64,000 nt of DNA from CBDCFV01 sp965261795 (GCA_965261795.1 OZ253476.1:1612001-1676000); one strand, 5' to 3'; counted from the stretch's first letter, positions 32,847 through 42,275 are shown. The notes: a model not told the origin generated them from the letters alone. Numbers and translations: made by a program.

Positions 32847-35800
32847 CTACCCCGCCACCACCGTCCCGGTATCCCCCGCTGCCAGCGCGTTCATGTATGC
32901 CAGCACCAGGTCCCGGGTGCGGAAACTGCCGAAGGCGGCCTCGTCTTCGCGGCGCACTATCGGGAAGGTCTCCATCACATATGCCGCATCTTCCCTGGAG
33001 AGGCCGTAGAGGATGAAGTAAAGCGCGTCGAGCCTGGCTCGCAGGTGGCGGCGCTCCTCCTCGTCCCAGATGAACGACTGCCCGTCGTAACCCATGTCCC
33101 TGGCGAAAGGCGCCATGTCGTGGGCGGTATAGGTGAGCCGGAGAACGTGGTCGCGGACCAGTTCGCGGGCGGTCATGTCACCGAACTGCCGGTCGTAGTC
33201 GGCGGGGGCGATGACGGGGAGTTGTTCCAAAGATGTGAGACTCATACTCGCGCCTTGTAGTTTTTGACGAGCGATGTAATCAAAACTAAAGCTGGTGAGC
33301 GTAGACAGCAGACATGCTGCATCCGAAGCCGAAAACCCCTCATTTCCAGGCAACAGCATGGGTAATGTATAGCTAACGCCGTTCCAAGGTATGACCGTTG
33401 CGATTGTGGTTCGAGAGTCCGTCGGCCTTGTTATACGGCGGTATACCAAAGTCCATCCCAAAGATTTTGGGAATCGCTGTGAGACCTTTTCTTCAGGAAC
33501 CCAATACACAACACTCGGCATGAAAGCAGGGTCTGTATGTTCTTCGCTGGTGGTGGATACACCGACATACGGGTTATGCACGTTTTCCGTATTGATTGAG
33601 ACTGAACTAGCCCGATGGTCGAAGATACTTACCATAAGGCCTTGGTACAAGGGCAGGTAAAGTTCGTCTCCTTTCAGCCAGCGGTTATACTCAACCGGAT
33701 AAAAACCTTCGGATTTGAGCTGCATATCAGTTCTAAAGAGATGAGAATCATTTGTCATATCAAACTGTCGGTGGTGTCTAACCGGCCAAGCGCGGCGTTC
33801 TTCCCCGATTGACCGGTCCACCAACACCGGATGCTGCTCGTAAATGCCGCGGGTTATTTCTGCGTCTCGCCGTGTCCGGAAAATGGGCGCCGTTCCAGTG
33901 TTCGGGTTGACGCGGGTGAAATCCTCCGGCGCCAACGGGAAGCACCGGTCAGGGTCGTTGACCGTCTCAAGGTCGTGCAGGAAGAAGGCGCACTCGGTCT
34001 CTTCGAATCGCCGTCCCTCGCCCCCGAATATAAAGGCGCAAAACTTGAAAGAGGCGTGAACATCCTTGAAGAAAATCTTCCGGTTTTCAAAATCGAACAG
34101 CCCTGCCACCCGCCCGCTCGTGGAAACGGACTTGAAGAACTTGGCGGCGGTGAGGTCGGCGTAGATTCCCGATGGAGTTAGCAAGCCGACGATCCCGTCC
34201 GGCTTGACCAGGTTCATTGCCCGCTCGACGAACAGGGAGTACAGGTTGATGTCGCCGCCGCCCAGAAGCGGGTAATGCCCCGACGCCCGGACCAATTGGC
34301 CGAACCTGTCGGCCCTTTCCTTCGCCGCGTCGTAATCGGCTGCCAAGGTTGGTTCCTTGTCACGCAGGCCGCTAATGCCAGCCCGCCGTGCCGCCGCCGT
34401 GGATGCAAGGGCTATTTCTGGGGCGCGGGTAGCGAACCACTCCACTTCCTGCAATTTGGTCCGGTCCCATGGCGGGTTGCCCACTATAGCGTCGAAGCCT
34501 CCCTGCGGGTGGACGTTCTGCCATCCCAGCCACACCCCCGGAAATGCGGCCTCCCAATGCAGGAAGTCTTCCCGGTCTGCGACGGCCCGGGCGGACCCCC
34601 ACAACTCCCTGAACGCTGGAGATATGGGCTCGGTTTCCGTCTCCTGGCCGGGGCCGCGGGACAACAGGGTGTAGGCATTTCCCGGCTGCTGGCCGAGGGT
34701 TTCCACCAATGGGGCTTCAAAGGCGGCCCGTTCCTTCTTCTTCATCCCCGCGCTCAGCCACCGCAGGCCGCAGAGGGTGTCGAACAGGCCGCGCAGGTCC
34801 GCCGTTGTCTTTTCTACGTTCTCGAACAGCGTGGCCGACTCCTGCACTTCTGCTATGTCGGCGTCGGACATCTCCTCGATGCGCTGCATACTCTCGGTGG
34901 CGGCCTCCGCCCCGGCAATGGCGCTCCCGGCGAACAGGCTTCCCAACTGCTGCAAGTCGTTGACGGCGTCCCGTACCCGCAGGCCGACCAGTGAATCGCC
35001 GCAGCGCAGGTGGTGGTCCAGGAATGACAGCGGTGCGCCGACGGTGAAGCTGTGCAACCACAGGGATACCTTGGCCAGTTCTACGGTCAAGGGGTTCTTG
35101 TCCACGCCGTAGATGCACCGTTTCAGCACCATGCGGCGGATGATGGCTTGGTCGGTCAATTGGGGCTCGTTTATTACCCAGCCCGATTGCTTGGCCCGCG
35201 CCAGTATGTCGCTGCGGATGGCGGCTATCCGTTGCACCAGCGGGGAAACGTACTCGCCGTCCAGCCACCCCGGCACGGCGGGAACGTACTCAATAAGTTC
35301 TGCGATGTAGTCGGCCAGAAAGTCCACGGCGGTAACCAGAAAATGGCCGCTGCCCATGGCCGGGTCCAGCACCTTCAAGTCCAGGGCGGCTTCTGCCGGG
35401 TCCACCTTCAGCAGTTCGTCCTGGCGTTGGGCTCTGGGCCGGTGGTCGCTTTTGAGTTCCTCCGCCTTGACCTCGAACGTCTTGAGACGCTCCTCCACCA
35501 ACGGCGTCAGGGTACGTTCCACAATCAGGTCGACCAGTTCCTGGGGAGTGAAGAAGCTGCCGCTGTCCTTGCGGGCGTAGGGGTTGGGGCGTATGACAAT
35601 CTCGCCCGCATCGTTGCGGGCCGGCTCCCGTTCCAGCAGGCGCTCGTAAATTGACCCGAGTTGCTGGACGGACATGTCGCGGTAGTTGACGAACCGGCGT
35701 CCCTCGGGCGTCCTGGTGTGGCTCAAGTCGTAAATGACCGGGGCTACCACCGAGTCGGGCAAGCGCACGTTTTCCAGGATGGGAGTGGACTCGGTAGCAA

Positions 35801-36869
35801 AAAGCCCGCCGTTGTAGGGAGGCAGGCCGATGGAGGGGTCGCCCTTGTCGATTTGACGGAACAGGGTGGCCAAGTGGCTGTAGTAGTTGGCGGCTACGCC
35901 CGAAAAGGCGTCTCCCCGCTCCATCCTTCGCGCCACATCGTCCCGGACCCGTTTCCGCAGCCCGTAATCGTCGTATCGAGGGTCGTTGACCGGCAGCAGT
36001 CCGCGGTCTTCGGCGTAGAGGAGAAAGAGCAGCCTGTAAAGGAAGATTAACGCCGCGTCCCGCACTTCTCCAAGGCCCGCGTTCGAGACCTCCGCCAGAG
36101 CGCTTATCAAGCTGGGGAAGACGCTTTCGAAAACAACCCCGGACAGGTCTTGGGCGACCTTTTCCTCGTACCTGCGGCCTTCCAGAATGGCCGTTTCCAG
36201 GAACGTGGCGGTTGCGCCCTCTTGGAGTATTAAGGCGTCGCGGCGGAAGAGCAGGAAGAAGGTTATGAGGCCAGAGTCGTCGTCACCCGCCAGCATCGTT
36301 TGCAGGTCGGCCTCGTAGTAGGCGCTGGCGCGGGGCCTGGCCCGGTGGTCGTACAAGCGCCAGACGCCGCCGTTGGTCAGGATTCCCCACCTGATGCGCC
36401 CGTCGGAGACCGTCTCCGCGGTGGACAGGTACCGCAGAATCTGGCCGTGGGGTGTACCGTTCTGGACCTTGTCGGCCAGGTCTCGGCTGTCGAGAGGGAG
36501 GCCGGACCGCTTGCTCTCCTCAATCAGCAGAGCATCTTGGTAGCGGTCCTGCGAGTTGGCGCGCCCGGCGGCCCGTGCCTTGGAATCGGCGTCGGCGAAA
36601 AGCAGGTGGTCGGGGATGTCCTCGTTCCTCTGCGTCCCCTGCTGCGGCAGGTAGTCGGTCCAGCCGAGAAGGTCCAGCGCCGGCCGCACCAGGTCCTGCT
36701 CAGTCAAGGACTCGTTAGGCGATGTAAATTGAGTGAACTGGTCAATCCTGGCCGAAAGGGCTTCCTTAAAGGCCGTAAATGCCTGCGGCTTGCTCAAGCA
36801 ATCCCGCCACTCGGCTGTAGCCCGGATACCGTCGGTAAGAAAATATTCAGTAAACAGTTGTCCGGGCAT
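32847..36869 (-). CDS. Eco57I-like single-chain restriction-modification enzyme (type IIG/IIL-like)
   Basis: At 1340 residues this is a fused enzyme. The N-terminus has a nuclease-like segment DRYQDALLIEESKRSG (E-x-K near residue 115). A helical region follows, then an N6-adenine methyltransferase with motif I LDPAMGSGHFLVTAVDF (about 505) and motif IV VGNPPWDRTKL (about 797). The C-terminal third would be the target-recognition domain. This order suits type IIG/IIL enzymes; BREX PglX-like proteins are an alternative, but no other BREX gene is present. No separate methylase or specificity gene is adjacent. The gene lies between two direct GxxExxY/repeat blocks, suggesting it can be gained or lost as a unit. 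Confidence 0.85.
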   Translation of the reverse strand: MPGQLFTEYFLTDGIRATAEWRDCLSKPQAFTAFKEALSARIDQFTQFTSPNESLTEQDLVRPALDLLGWTDYLPQQGTQRNEDIPDHLLFADADSKARAAGRANSQDRYQDALLIEESKRSGLPLDSRDLADKVQNGTPHGQILRYLSTAETVSDGRIRWGILTNGGVWRLYDHRARPRASAYYEADLQTMLAGDDDSGLITFFLLFRRDALILQEGATATFLETAILEGRRYEEKVAQDLSGVVFESVFPSLISALAEVSNAGLGEVRDAALIFLYRLLFLLYAEDRGLLPVNDPRYDDYGLRKRVRDDVARRMERGDAFSGVAANYYSHLATLFRQIDKGDPSIGLPPYNGGLFATESTPILENVRLPDSVVAPVIYDLSHTRTPEGRRFVNYRDMSVQQLGSIYERLLEREPARNDAGEIVIRPNPYARKDSGSFFTPQELVDLIVERTLTPLVEERLKTFEVKAEELKSDHRPRAQRQDELLKVDPAEAALDLKVLDPAMGSGHFLVTAVDFLADYIAELIEYVPAVPGWLDGEYVSPLVQRIAAIRSDILARAKQSGWVINEPQLTDQAIIRRMVLKRCIYGVDKNPLTVELAKVSLWLHSFTVGAPLSFLDHHLRCGDSLVGLRVRDAVNDLQQLGSLFAGSAIAGAEAATESMQRIEEMSDADIAEVQESATLFENVEKTTADLRGLFDTLCGLRWLSAGMKKKERAAFEAPLVETLGQQPGNAYTLLSRGPGQETETEPISPAFRELWGSARAVADREDFLHWEAAFPGVWLGWQNVHPQGGFDAIVGNPPWDRTKLQEVEWFATRAPEIALASTAAARRAGISGLRDKEPTLAADYDAAKERADRFGQLVRASGHYPLLGGGDINLYSLFVERAMNLVKPDGIVGLLTPSGIYADLTAAKFFKSVSTSGRVAGLFDFENRKIFFKDVHASFKFCAFIFGGEGRRFEETECAFFLHDLETVNDPDRCFPLAPEDFTRVNPNTGTAPIFRTRRDAEITRGIYEQHPVLVDRSIGEERRAWPVRHHRQFDMTNDSHLFRTDMQLKSEGFYPVEYNRWLKGDELYLPLYQGLMVSIFDHRASSVSINTENVHNPYVGVSTTSEEHTDPAFMPSVVYWVPEEKVSQRFPKSLGWTLVYRRITRPTDSRTTIATVIPWNGVSYTLPMLLPGNEGFSASDAACLLSTLTSFSFDYIARQKLQGASMSLTSLEQLPVIAPADYDRQFGDMTARELVRDHVLRLTYTAHDMAPFARDMGYDGQSFIWDEEERRHLRARLDALYFILYGLSREDAAYVMETFPIVRREDEAAFGSFRTRDLVLAYMNALAAGDTGTVVAG

Positions 36870-37090
36870 GACAAGTCCAACAGGGAAGGGTGATTACTCG
36901 AACTGCGGAGGTTCCCGCATAGGCCCACGGTCAGGAATCTCCAGATAAACTCCTTGATAACACCTCCGCGGGTAGCTCTACAACATTATATATGCCGAGT
37001 AACCTATGACATCACCTATGGGTCTCACTAAAACCCGTTGGCGCGAGACTATCTGAACCAGGATTCTCAATATAGACGCCTCTAATCCTG

Positions 37091-37501
37091 CTAATCCTTA
37101 AATCCTGAAAATCCTGATTCAGACAATTTATCGTTGAATATCCGTCTGTATTTCAGGCTTTGTGCTCCGAAATTGATCAATAGACCAATGCGAAAACCGT
37201 AAGCCACAACGTAGTTTTTGGCTTGTGCGATATGAACGTCTTCCAATGTGATTAAAGCTTTGATCTCGACTACGACTCGATTGGCCACGATGAAGTCGAC
37301 CCTTCTCGTTCCCACCGCAACCCCGTCGTAAAAAATTGTCTGGTCCACTTCCCGACCGAAATCAATCCCGGCCCGCTCCATCTCAATAGCGAGGCATCTC
37401 TGGTAAATGACTTCCTGAAACCCATTACCAAGAGTATTGTGCACCTTCATGGCGCAGCCAATTATCGAGTAAGTTAACTCATCCCGCATCACTCGGTGCA
37501 A
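37091..37501 (-). CDS. GxxExxY protein (copy 2)
   Basis: This 136-residue protein is almost identical to copy 1 (32053-32457). It differs at RVDFIVANR versus RADFIVDNR, ALITLEDV versus ALTTLEDV, and the extreme C-terminus (FSGFKD versus FTGF). The same signature residues are intact. Flanking DNA matches copy 1 on both sides for tens of bases, so the two loci are long direct repeats bracketing the Eco57I-like gene. Such near-identity points to recent duplication or ongoing gene conversion. Function is unknown. Confidence 0.9.
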   Translation of the reverse strand: MHRVMRDELTYSIIGCAMKVHNTLGNGFQEVIYQRCLAIEMERAGIDFGREVDQTIFYDGVAVGTRRVDFIVANRVVVEIKALITLEDVHIAQAKNYVVAYGFRIGLLINFGAQSLKYRRIFNDKLSESGFSGFKD

Positions 37502-37647
37502 TCTCCCCGACTCTCAGCATCAAGCTTTACCAAATCTCAAGGTTCTCAGCACAGAACCAACAATCCTGCTAATCCTTAAATCCTGAAAATCCTGATTCAG
37601 ACATTAATCTCCACCCAACAGGCGCCCCCCACTGTCCCGAATATTTA

Positions 37648-38157
37648 CACCCGAAGTCTCCAGTTTGCCGGTACCAGTTGTCAACGAGCATCTGTCACCC
37701 CACCACCCCATAGCCGCCACCGCCTGAACCAGTATTTACTGGATTTCATGACTCTCAGGATAGAGCCAATTCATCCTGCTAATCCTTAAATCCTGAAAAT
37801 CCTGATTCAGACAATCACACCCGAAGTCTCCAGTTTGCCGGTACCAGTTGTCAACGAGCATCTGTCACCCCACCACCCCATAGCCGCCACCGCCTGAACC
37901 AGTATTTACTGGATTTCATGACTCTCAGGATAGAGCCAATTCATCCTGCTAATCCTTAAATCCTGAAAATCCTGATTCAGACAATCACACCCGGAGTCTC
38001 CGGTTTGCCGGTACCAGTTGTCAACGAGCATCTGTCACCCCACCACCCCATAGCCTCACCGTCACAATCAATATTTACCAAATCTCATGACTCTCAGGAT
38101 AGAGCTAATTTATCCTGCTAATCCTTTAATCCTGAAAATCCTGATTCAGACAATTAC
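37648..38157. repeat. 170-bp tandem repeat, three units
   Basis: Units start at 37648, 37818 and 37988, each beginning CACCCGAAGTCTCC (third: CACCCGGAG) and ending in AATCCTGATTCAGACAAT. Units 1 and 2 are nearly identical; unit 3 differs more in its middle. The region 37502-38569 holds no gene, only these units, further family-2 motifs and the 126-bp repeat described at 38325. Confidence 0.92.
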
Positions 38158-38324
38158 GAGTCCACCATCCCTGATTCAGACAACCACCCCAACCAGTCCC
38201 GCTCCGGGAAAACTACTGACACTTGCCCCTTCCCATCTCCGAAAACAACACCCTACTATAGTACCTGTGCAGCACAACTCCCCGCCCTCCGCACAGATCA
38301 TGCGGATGTGACCAAAACCGGCTG

Positions 38325-38450
38325 GTCAAATGGGAGCGCGGGCGTCCCGCCCGCACCAGCTAGGGACGACTTTGCCCATGCCCTGGACCAGGTCAAGGCC
38401 GTGATGTAGGGGCAACCCTTGTGGTTGCCCTGGCACGTGGACTCAACGAC
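38325..38450. repeat. 126-bp dispersed repeat, copy 1 of 2
   Basis: This stretch contains two hairpins, GCGGGCGTCCCGCCCGC and GGGCAACC-CTTGT-GGTTGCCC. It is repeated at 39189-39315 in the same orientation with a few changes. The two copies bracket the small basic protein gene (38570-38884) and its downstream array. Both run into family-2 sequence on the right. Confidence 0.88.
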
Positions 38451-38569
38451 ATCCTGAAAATCCGGAAATCCGGAAAATCCTGATTCAGACAAATGTCAGC
38501 AAATGTCATGAAATGTCCGGCAATCTAAAACCTTCAACCCCGGATAAACTTAACGAGGTGAACGCCCCC

Positions 38570-38884
38570 ATGAATGAATTGAGAGGTCTTCGGTCCCGCG
38601 TCAACGCCCTCCGCCGGAAAATGGTCCACGCACTGTCCATCGTCAAGGTGCGCCGGATGGCCGATGACTATTGCCACCGCTGGTTCGTAGCAACGTCCAA
38701 CCATGAACTCCCGCCCGATCCCCACCGCTTGATACAGGGGCTTGGCCGGGCCGGTCTCCGGCTCCCCTCCTTCGCGTCGGCCAATAATTTCCTGGACGGC
38801 TGCCGCCGCGGCAACACCGACCCCGACCCCCAGCGCTTGGTCAGCGTTCTCCTCCCCTGGGCCCGGCGTTATCTCGCTTCTTAG
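38570..38884 (+). CDS. small basic protein, unknown family
   Basis: ATG 38570 has GAGGTG nine bases upstream; the open frame starts earlier (38513) without a site. The 104-residue product is rich in arginine and starts MNELRGLRSRVNALRRKM. It then has VRRMADDYCHRW, HELPPDPHRLIQGLGRAGLR and a proline-tryptophan end, LLPWARRYLAS. I recall similar uncharacterised proteins in Dehalococcoidia-like genomes but cannot name a family. It is surrounded on both sides by repeats, so it may be part of a mobile unit. A nucleic-acid-binding role is only a guess from charge. Confidence 0.6.
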   Translation: MNELRGLRSRVNALRRKMVHALSIVKVRRMADDYCHRWFVATSNHELPPDPHRLIQGLGRAGLRLPSFASANNFLDGCRRGNTDPDPQRLVSVLLPWARRYLAS

Positions 38885-38902
38885 CTTGGCTGACCGGCAA
38901 AA

Positions 38903-39168
38903 ACCGTCATCCCCGTACCCAACCCGTCATTCCCGCACCCAACCGTCATCCCTGCACCCAACCGTCATCCCTGCACCCAACCCGTCATTCCCGCACCCAA
39001 CCCGTCATTCCTGTACCCAACCCGTCATTCCCGTACCCAACCCGTCATTCCCGTACCCAACCCGTCATTCCTGTACCCAACCCGTCATTCCCGTACCCAA
39101 CCCGTCATTCCTGTACTCAACCCGTCATTCCTGTACCCAACCCGTCATTCCCGCGCAGGCGGGAATCC
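38903..39168. repeat. degenerate 20-21-bp tandem array ending in a palindrome
   Basis: About thirteen units of the type CGTCATTCCCGTACCCAACC follow one another and finish with ATTCCCGCGCAGGCGGGAAT. The unit is one half of that palindrome plus a CCCAACC spacer, as inside the family-1 elements, but the family-1 terminal repeats are missing here. Confidence 0.9.
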
Positions 39169-39188
39169 ATAGTTTAGGCCGTTGGTAA

Positions 39189-39315
39189 AAATGGGAGCGC
39201 GGGCGTCCCGCCCGCACCAGCTAGGGACGACTTTGTCCATGTCTTGGGATCAGGTCAAGGCCGTGATGTAGGGGCAACCCTTGTGGTTGCCCTGGCACGT
39301 GGACTCGACGCCACA
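39189..39315. repeat. 126-bp dispersed repeat, copy 2 of 2
   Basis: Direct repeat of 38325-38450, differing mainly in the middle (TTGTCCATGTCTTGGGATC versus TTGCCCATGCCCTGGACC). It is followed at 39315-39357 by a family-2 motif (AATCCTGATTCAGACAAT). Confidence 0.88.
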
Positions 39316-39463
39316 TCCTGCTAATCCTTAAATCCTGAAAATCCTGATTCAGACAATACATGCGCCCCTCCTTCATACTTTCTCCAAACTCCTTGATTAT
39401 CATCGTACTCAGTCCCGCGTGAGGACTCAGGACATCAGGATTGGATGACAGGAGGTGTTGATT

Positions 39464-39973
39464 TTGAGCAGGCGTAAAATTACCTTGTTGGTGCTGGCGG
39501 TTGTTATGGCCATAGGGCTGACCGGAAGCATCGTGTGGGCGCAAACCGACGGGAACGGCGGAACGCCTACTCCTACGCCGACAGCCGACACGACGACCGG
39601 GAAGAGTTTCGTTGCCCGGGTGGCGGAAATTCTTGAGCTGGAGGAGTCCACTGTACAGGATGCCTTCACTCAAGCCACGCGGCAGCAGATTGACGAGGCC
39701 TACAGAGGCCGGTTGGACAAGATGGTTGAGCGGGGACGGCTGACCGAGGATGAGGCCAACGAGCAGTTCAGTTGGTTCGAGGAAAGGCCGGACAGTGCAG
39801 TAGAGCGGTCCAAGTCCGGCAAAAATGACGGAAGGGGCTTCCATCGCAGGGGCTTCAAAAACGGTGAGAGCCGTTGGGGCCACCGCGGGGGCCGAGGTGG
39901 ATGGCGAAACCGGGGTGGCTCGCAAACGTCGCCCATGGACCCCTCCCCCACGACCGAACAACCGTCTTCCTGA
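39464..39973 (+). CDS. secreted small acidic-to-basic protein (DUF2680-like)
   Basis: The best start is TTG 39464, eight bases after AGGAGG; GTG 39455 overlaps that site. The product (about 169 residues) has a signal peptide (ITLLVLAVVMAIGLTGSIVW) and a TPTPTPT linker. Then comes FVARVAEILELEESTVQDAF and RLDKMVERGRLTEDEANEQF, the pattern of small exported proteins with repeated L-x-x-x-V-x-x-G-x-I/L-T-x-x-x-A motifs. The tail is rich in Gly, Arg and His. The role is unknown. The two-component pair that follows may sense the envelope, but a link is speculation. Confidence 0.72.
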   Translation: MSRRKITLLVLAVVMAIGLTGSIVWAQTDGNGGTPTPTPTADTTTGKSFVARVAEILELEESTVQDAFTQATRQQIDEAYRGRLDKMVERGRLTEDEANEQFSWFEERPDSAVERSKSGKNDGRGFHRRGFKNGESRWGHRGGRGGWRNRGGSQTSPMDPSPTTEQPSS

Positions 39974-40029
39974 CCGTTCGGGATACCAAAATCGTCCGGC
40001 GTTCGGCGGTTGCTGAGCGCCGGACGCGC

Positions 40030-40175
40030 TTAAAAACTATCTCAAAACTTGTCGCAGCACCCAACGCGTCATTCCACCGTCCACCCCGTCATTCCCGCGC
40101 AGGCGGGAATCTATAATCCTCGGTCAGCGACGTGAGGAAATCAGCGAGACTGATTGGTTTTGAGATAGTCTCTTA
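40030..40175. mobile_element. MITE-like element, family 1 (copy 3)
   Basis: This is the shortest and best-preserved copy. TTAAAAACTATCTCAAAAC on the left and GTTTTGAGATAGTCTCTTAA on the right are inverse over almost their full length. The inside holds the ATTCCCGCGCAGGCGGGAAT palindrome (about 40088-40107) but only one or two unit remnants. The TTAA/TA at both outer edges is compatible with TA target duplication. Confidence 0.8.
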
Positions 40176-40219
40176 ACGTAAGACCAGTAAAACAGGAACC
40201 AGGCCGTGGGAGTTTAAGT

Positions 40220-40909
40220 GTGGCCAGCACCGTTCTGATAGTGGAAGACGACCCGCACACTGTGGAGGTAGTCCGTCTGTACCTGCGGCGCGACGGGCAC
40301 ACGGTGCTGACTGCTTCCAACGGCAAAGACGGCCTTCGAATGGCGCAGGAGTCGGCCCCCGACTTGGTGGTGCTCGACCTGATGCTGCCGGAAATGGGCG
40401 GGCTGGAAGTGTGCCGGGAACTGCGGAAGGAGTCGGACGTTCCCATAGTTATGCTCACTGCCCGCGCCGAGGAGGAAGACCGCATCGCCGGGTTCGAGCT
40501 TGGAGCCGACGACTACGTAACCAAGCCCTTCAGCCCCCGGGAATTGGCGGCCCGGATACGGGCGGTCCTCCGGCGGACGGCCCAGGACCGGGAGGAGGAC
40601 TCTCCCGCTAGGTTGACCTACCGCGAAATCACCCTCGACACGCAGCGGCGCACCGCCTCCGTCGGGCAAACGTCATTGAATCTCACCCCCACCGAGTACC
40701 GCCTGCTGGCAATGTTCCTTCGAGAGCCGGGCAGGACCTTTACCAGGGACGAAATCATCAGCCGCGTGTTCGGCTACGACTTCGATGGATTTGACCGGAC
40801 AGTGGACTCCCACGTATCCGGGTTACGCCGCAAGCTGGATGCCGCTGCCAAGGACCGCCGTTACATCCAGACTGTTTATGGGGTGGGCTACAGGCTCAGC
40901 GATGTTTAG
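40220..40909 (+). CDS. OmpR-family response regulator
   Basis: The start is GTG 40220 with GGGAG upstream. The 229-residue protein has a receiver domain: VLIVEDDPHTVE, VVLDLMLPEMGG with the phospho-Asp near residue 53, MLTARAEEEDR and DDYVTKPFSPREL. A winged-helix DNA-binding domain follows: LNLTPTEYRLLAMFLREPGR, TVDSHVSGLRRKL and IQTVYGVGYRL. It overlaps the kinase gene by eight bases and would be phosphorylated by it. The MITE copy 45 bases upstream lies in the likely promoter region. Confidence 0.95.
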   Translation: MASTVLIVEDDPHTVEVVRLYLRRDGHTVLTASNGKDGLRMAQESAPDLVVLDLMLPEMGGLEVCRELRKESDVPIVMLTARAEEEDRIAGFELGADDYVTKPFSPRELAARIRAVLRRTAQDREEDSPARLTYREITLDTQRRTASVGQTSLNLTPTEYRLLAMFLREPGRTFTRDEIISRVFGYDFDGFDRTVDSHVSGLRRKLDAAAKDRRYIQTVYGVGYRLSDV

Positions 40910-42275
40910 ATGGGTGTTCAGCCTCCGGTTTCGCTTGATCCTTGGCTTCTCCCTGATACTGGCGCTGGCCTTGGGAGGCGTCAGTTTCTACGTTGCAAAG
41001 GCGGCCGAGGGGCAAGCGGAGAGGTTCGACCTTCGACGGGAGCAGGCCCAGCAACGGCGCATCGGCCGCTTGATTGCCCGGGGATACGGCGATGATGGGG
41101 AGTGGCGGGAACTCCAGCCCATCCTGGAGAGGACGGGGCCGGCGTTCGGACGGCGCATAGTGGTGCGGGACCGGGAGGGTAACGTGGTGGGGGACTCCCA
41201 TAGTCGGCGGGGCCCCTTCGAAAGACGCCGCCATATAGACCGGTCTGACACCCCGTTGGTGTTGGGGGACCGGCAGGTCGGGGCCATGCAAATCACCCCG
41301 GCCGCCTCCGCCGCCTCCATTCCGGACCCTCCAATCTCTCGTTTAGTCTCCGCGTTAAACACCTACTTGCTGTGGACCGGCATCGCTGCCGGCATCGGCG
41401 GGGTTTTGCTGGTGTCGCTGGTCTCCCGGCAGCTTCTGGCCCCGATTCAGGCGTTGGGAGCCGCCGCGACTCGGCTGGGCCGCGGAGACCTGACCCAGAG
41501 GGCGCCCGCGTCGGGCCCCAAGGAGATCAGGGAGTTGGCGGACTCCTTCAACCTGATGGCTGAGAGTCTGCAAGAGGCTGAACTACACCGGCGAAACCTT
41601 GTCGCCGACGTTGCCCACGAGTTGAGGACGCCCCTCTTCAATATCCAAGGCTACTTGGAGGCGATAAAAGACGGCTTGCTGGAGCCTGACGAAGCTACCA
41701 TAGACACGATTCACCGGCAGGTATTGCACTTGGGCACACTGGTCGAGGACTTGAGGCTGCTGGCCCAGGCCGAGGGTGGCGTCCTTCACCTGGACCTCCA
41801 ACGTGACTCCTTGGACGACGTTGCCCGCCGGGCCGTGGAGGGATGCCGGGCCAGGGCCGAGGCCAAGGGCCTCACGTTGATTTACGTTGCCGGAGAAGGT
41901 CTTCCTCCGGTAGCAATTGACCGCCCCCGCATTGCCCAGGTCATTGGGAACTTGCTCGAAAACGCCATCCAGCATACGGAAACTGACGGCACGATAACCG
42001 TCCGCACATACGCCAATGGGCCGAATGGGGTGACCCTCAGCGTGGAAGATGATGGGGAAGGCATCCCGCCCGAAGCACTGCCCTTGGTGTTCGAGCGGTT
42101 CTATCGTGTGGACCCTTCCCGCGCCCGGACAACGGGCGGGGTTGGCTTGGGCCTGACCATCGCCAAGCGGTTGGTCGAGGCCCACGGCGGCTCCATTACT
42201 GCGGAGAGCAACTACGGACGCGGGACCATAGTCTCATTTATGCTGTCGGCCGTAGAGGAAGACCTTTCCGTTTAA
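40902..42275 (+). CDS. sensor histidine kinase (BaeS/ResE-like)
   Basis: ATG 40902 overlaps the regulator gene; the 457-residue product has a first membrane helix (LRFRLILGFSLILALALGGV), a short arginine-rich outer domain, and a second helix (LLWTGIAAGIGGVLLVSLV). HAMP follows, then HisKA with LVADVAHELRTPLFNIQGY (His near 235) and HATPase with NLLENAIQHTE, VEDDGEGIP and GVGLGLTIAKRLV. It is the partner of the OmpR-type regulator encoded upstream. The signal is not predictable from sequence. Confidence 0.94.
   Translation: MFRWVFSLRFRLILGFSLILALALGGVSFYVAKAAEGQAERFDLRREQAQQRRIGRLIARGYGDDGEWRELQPILERTGPAFGRRIVVRDREGNVVGDSHSRRGPFERRRHIDRSDTPLVLGDRQVGAMQITPAASAASIPDPPISRLVSALNTYLLWTGIAAGIGGVLLVSLVSRQLLAPIQALGAAATRLGRGDLTQRAPASGPKEIRELADSFNLMAESLQEAELHRRNLVADVAHELRTPLFNIQGYLEAIKDGLLEPDEATIDTIHRQVLHLGTLVEDLRLLAQAEGGVLHLDLQRDSLDDVARRAVEGCRARAEAKGLTLIYVAGEGLPPVAIDRPRIAQVIGNLLENAIQHTETDGTITVRTYANGPNGVTLSVEDDGEGIPPEALPLVFERFYRVDPSRARTTGGVGLGLTIAKRLVEAHGGSITAESNYGRGTIVSFMLSAVEEDLSV

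Noticed and set aside
32847..36869. BREX PglX methyltransferase
   Set aside because: Size and motifs would fit, but no brxA, brxB, brxC, pglZ or brxL is in the window, and an E-x-K nuclease-like segment is at the N-terminus, so a single-chain restriction-modification enzyme is preferred.
39221..39961. Minus-strand open frame of 246 codons
   Set aside because: It is antisense to the secreted protein and runs through a dispersed repeat; it has no family match that I can see.
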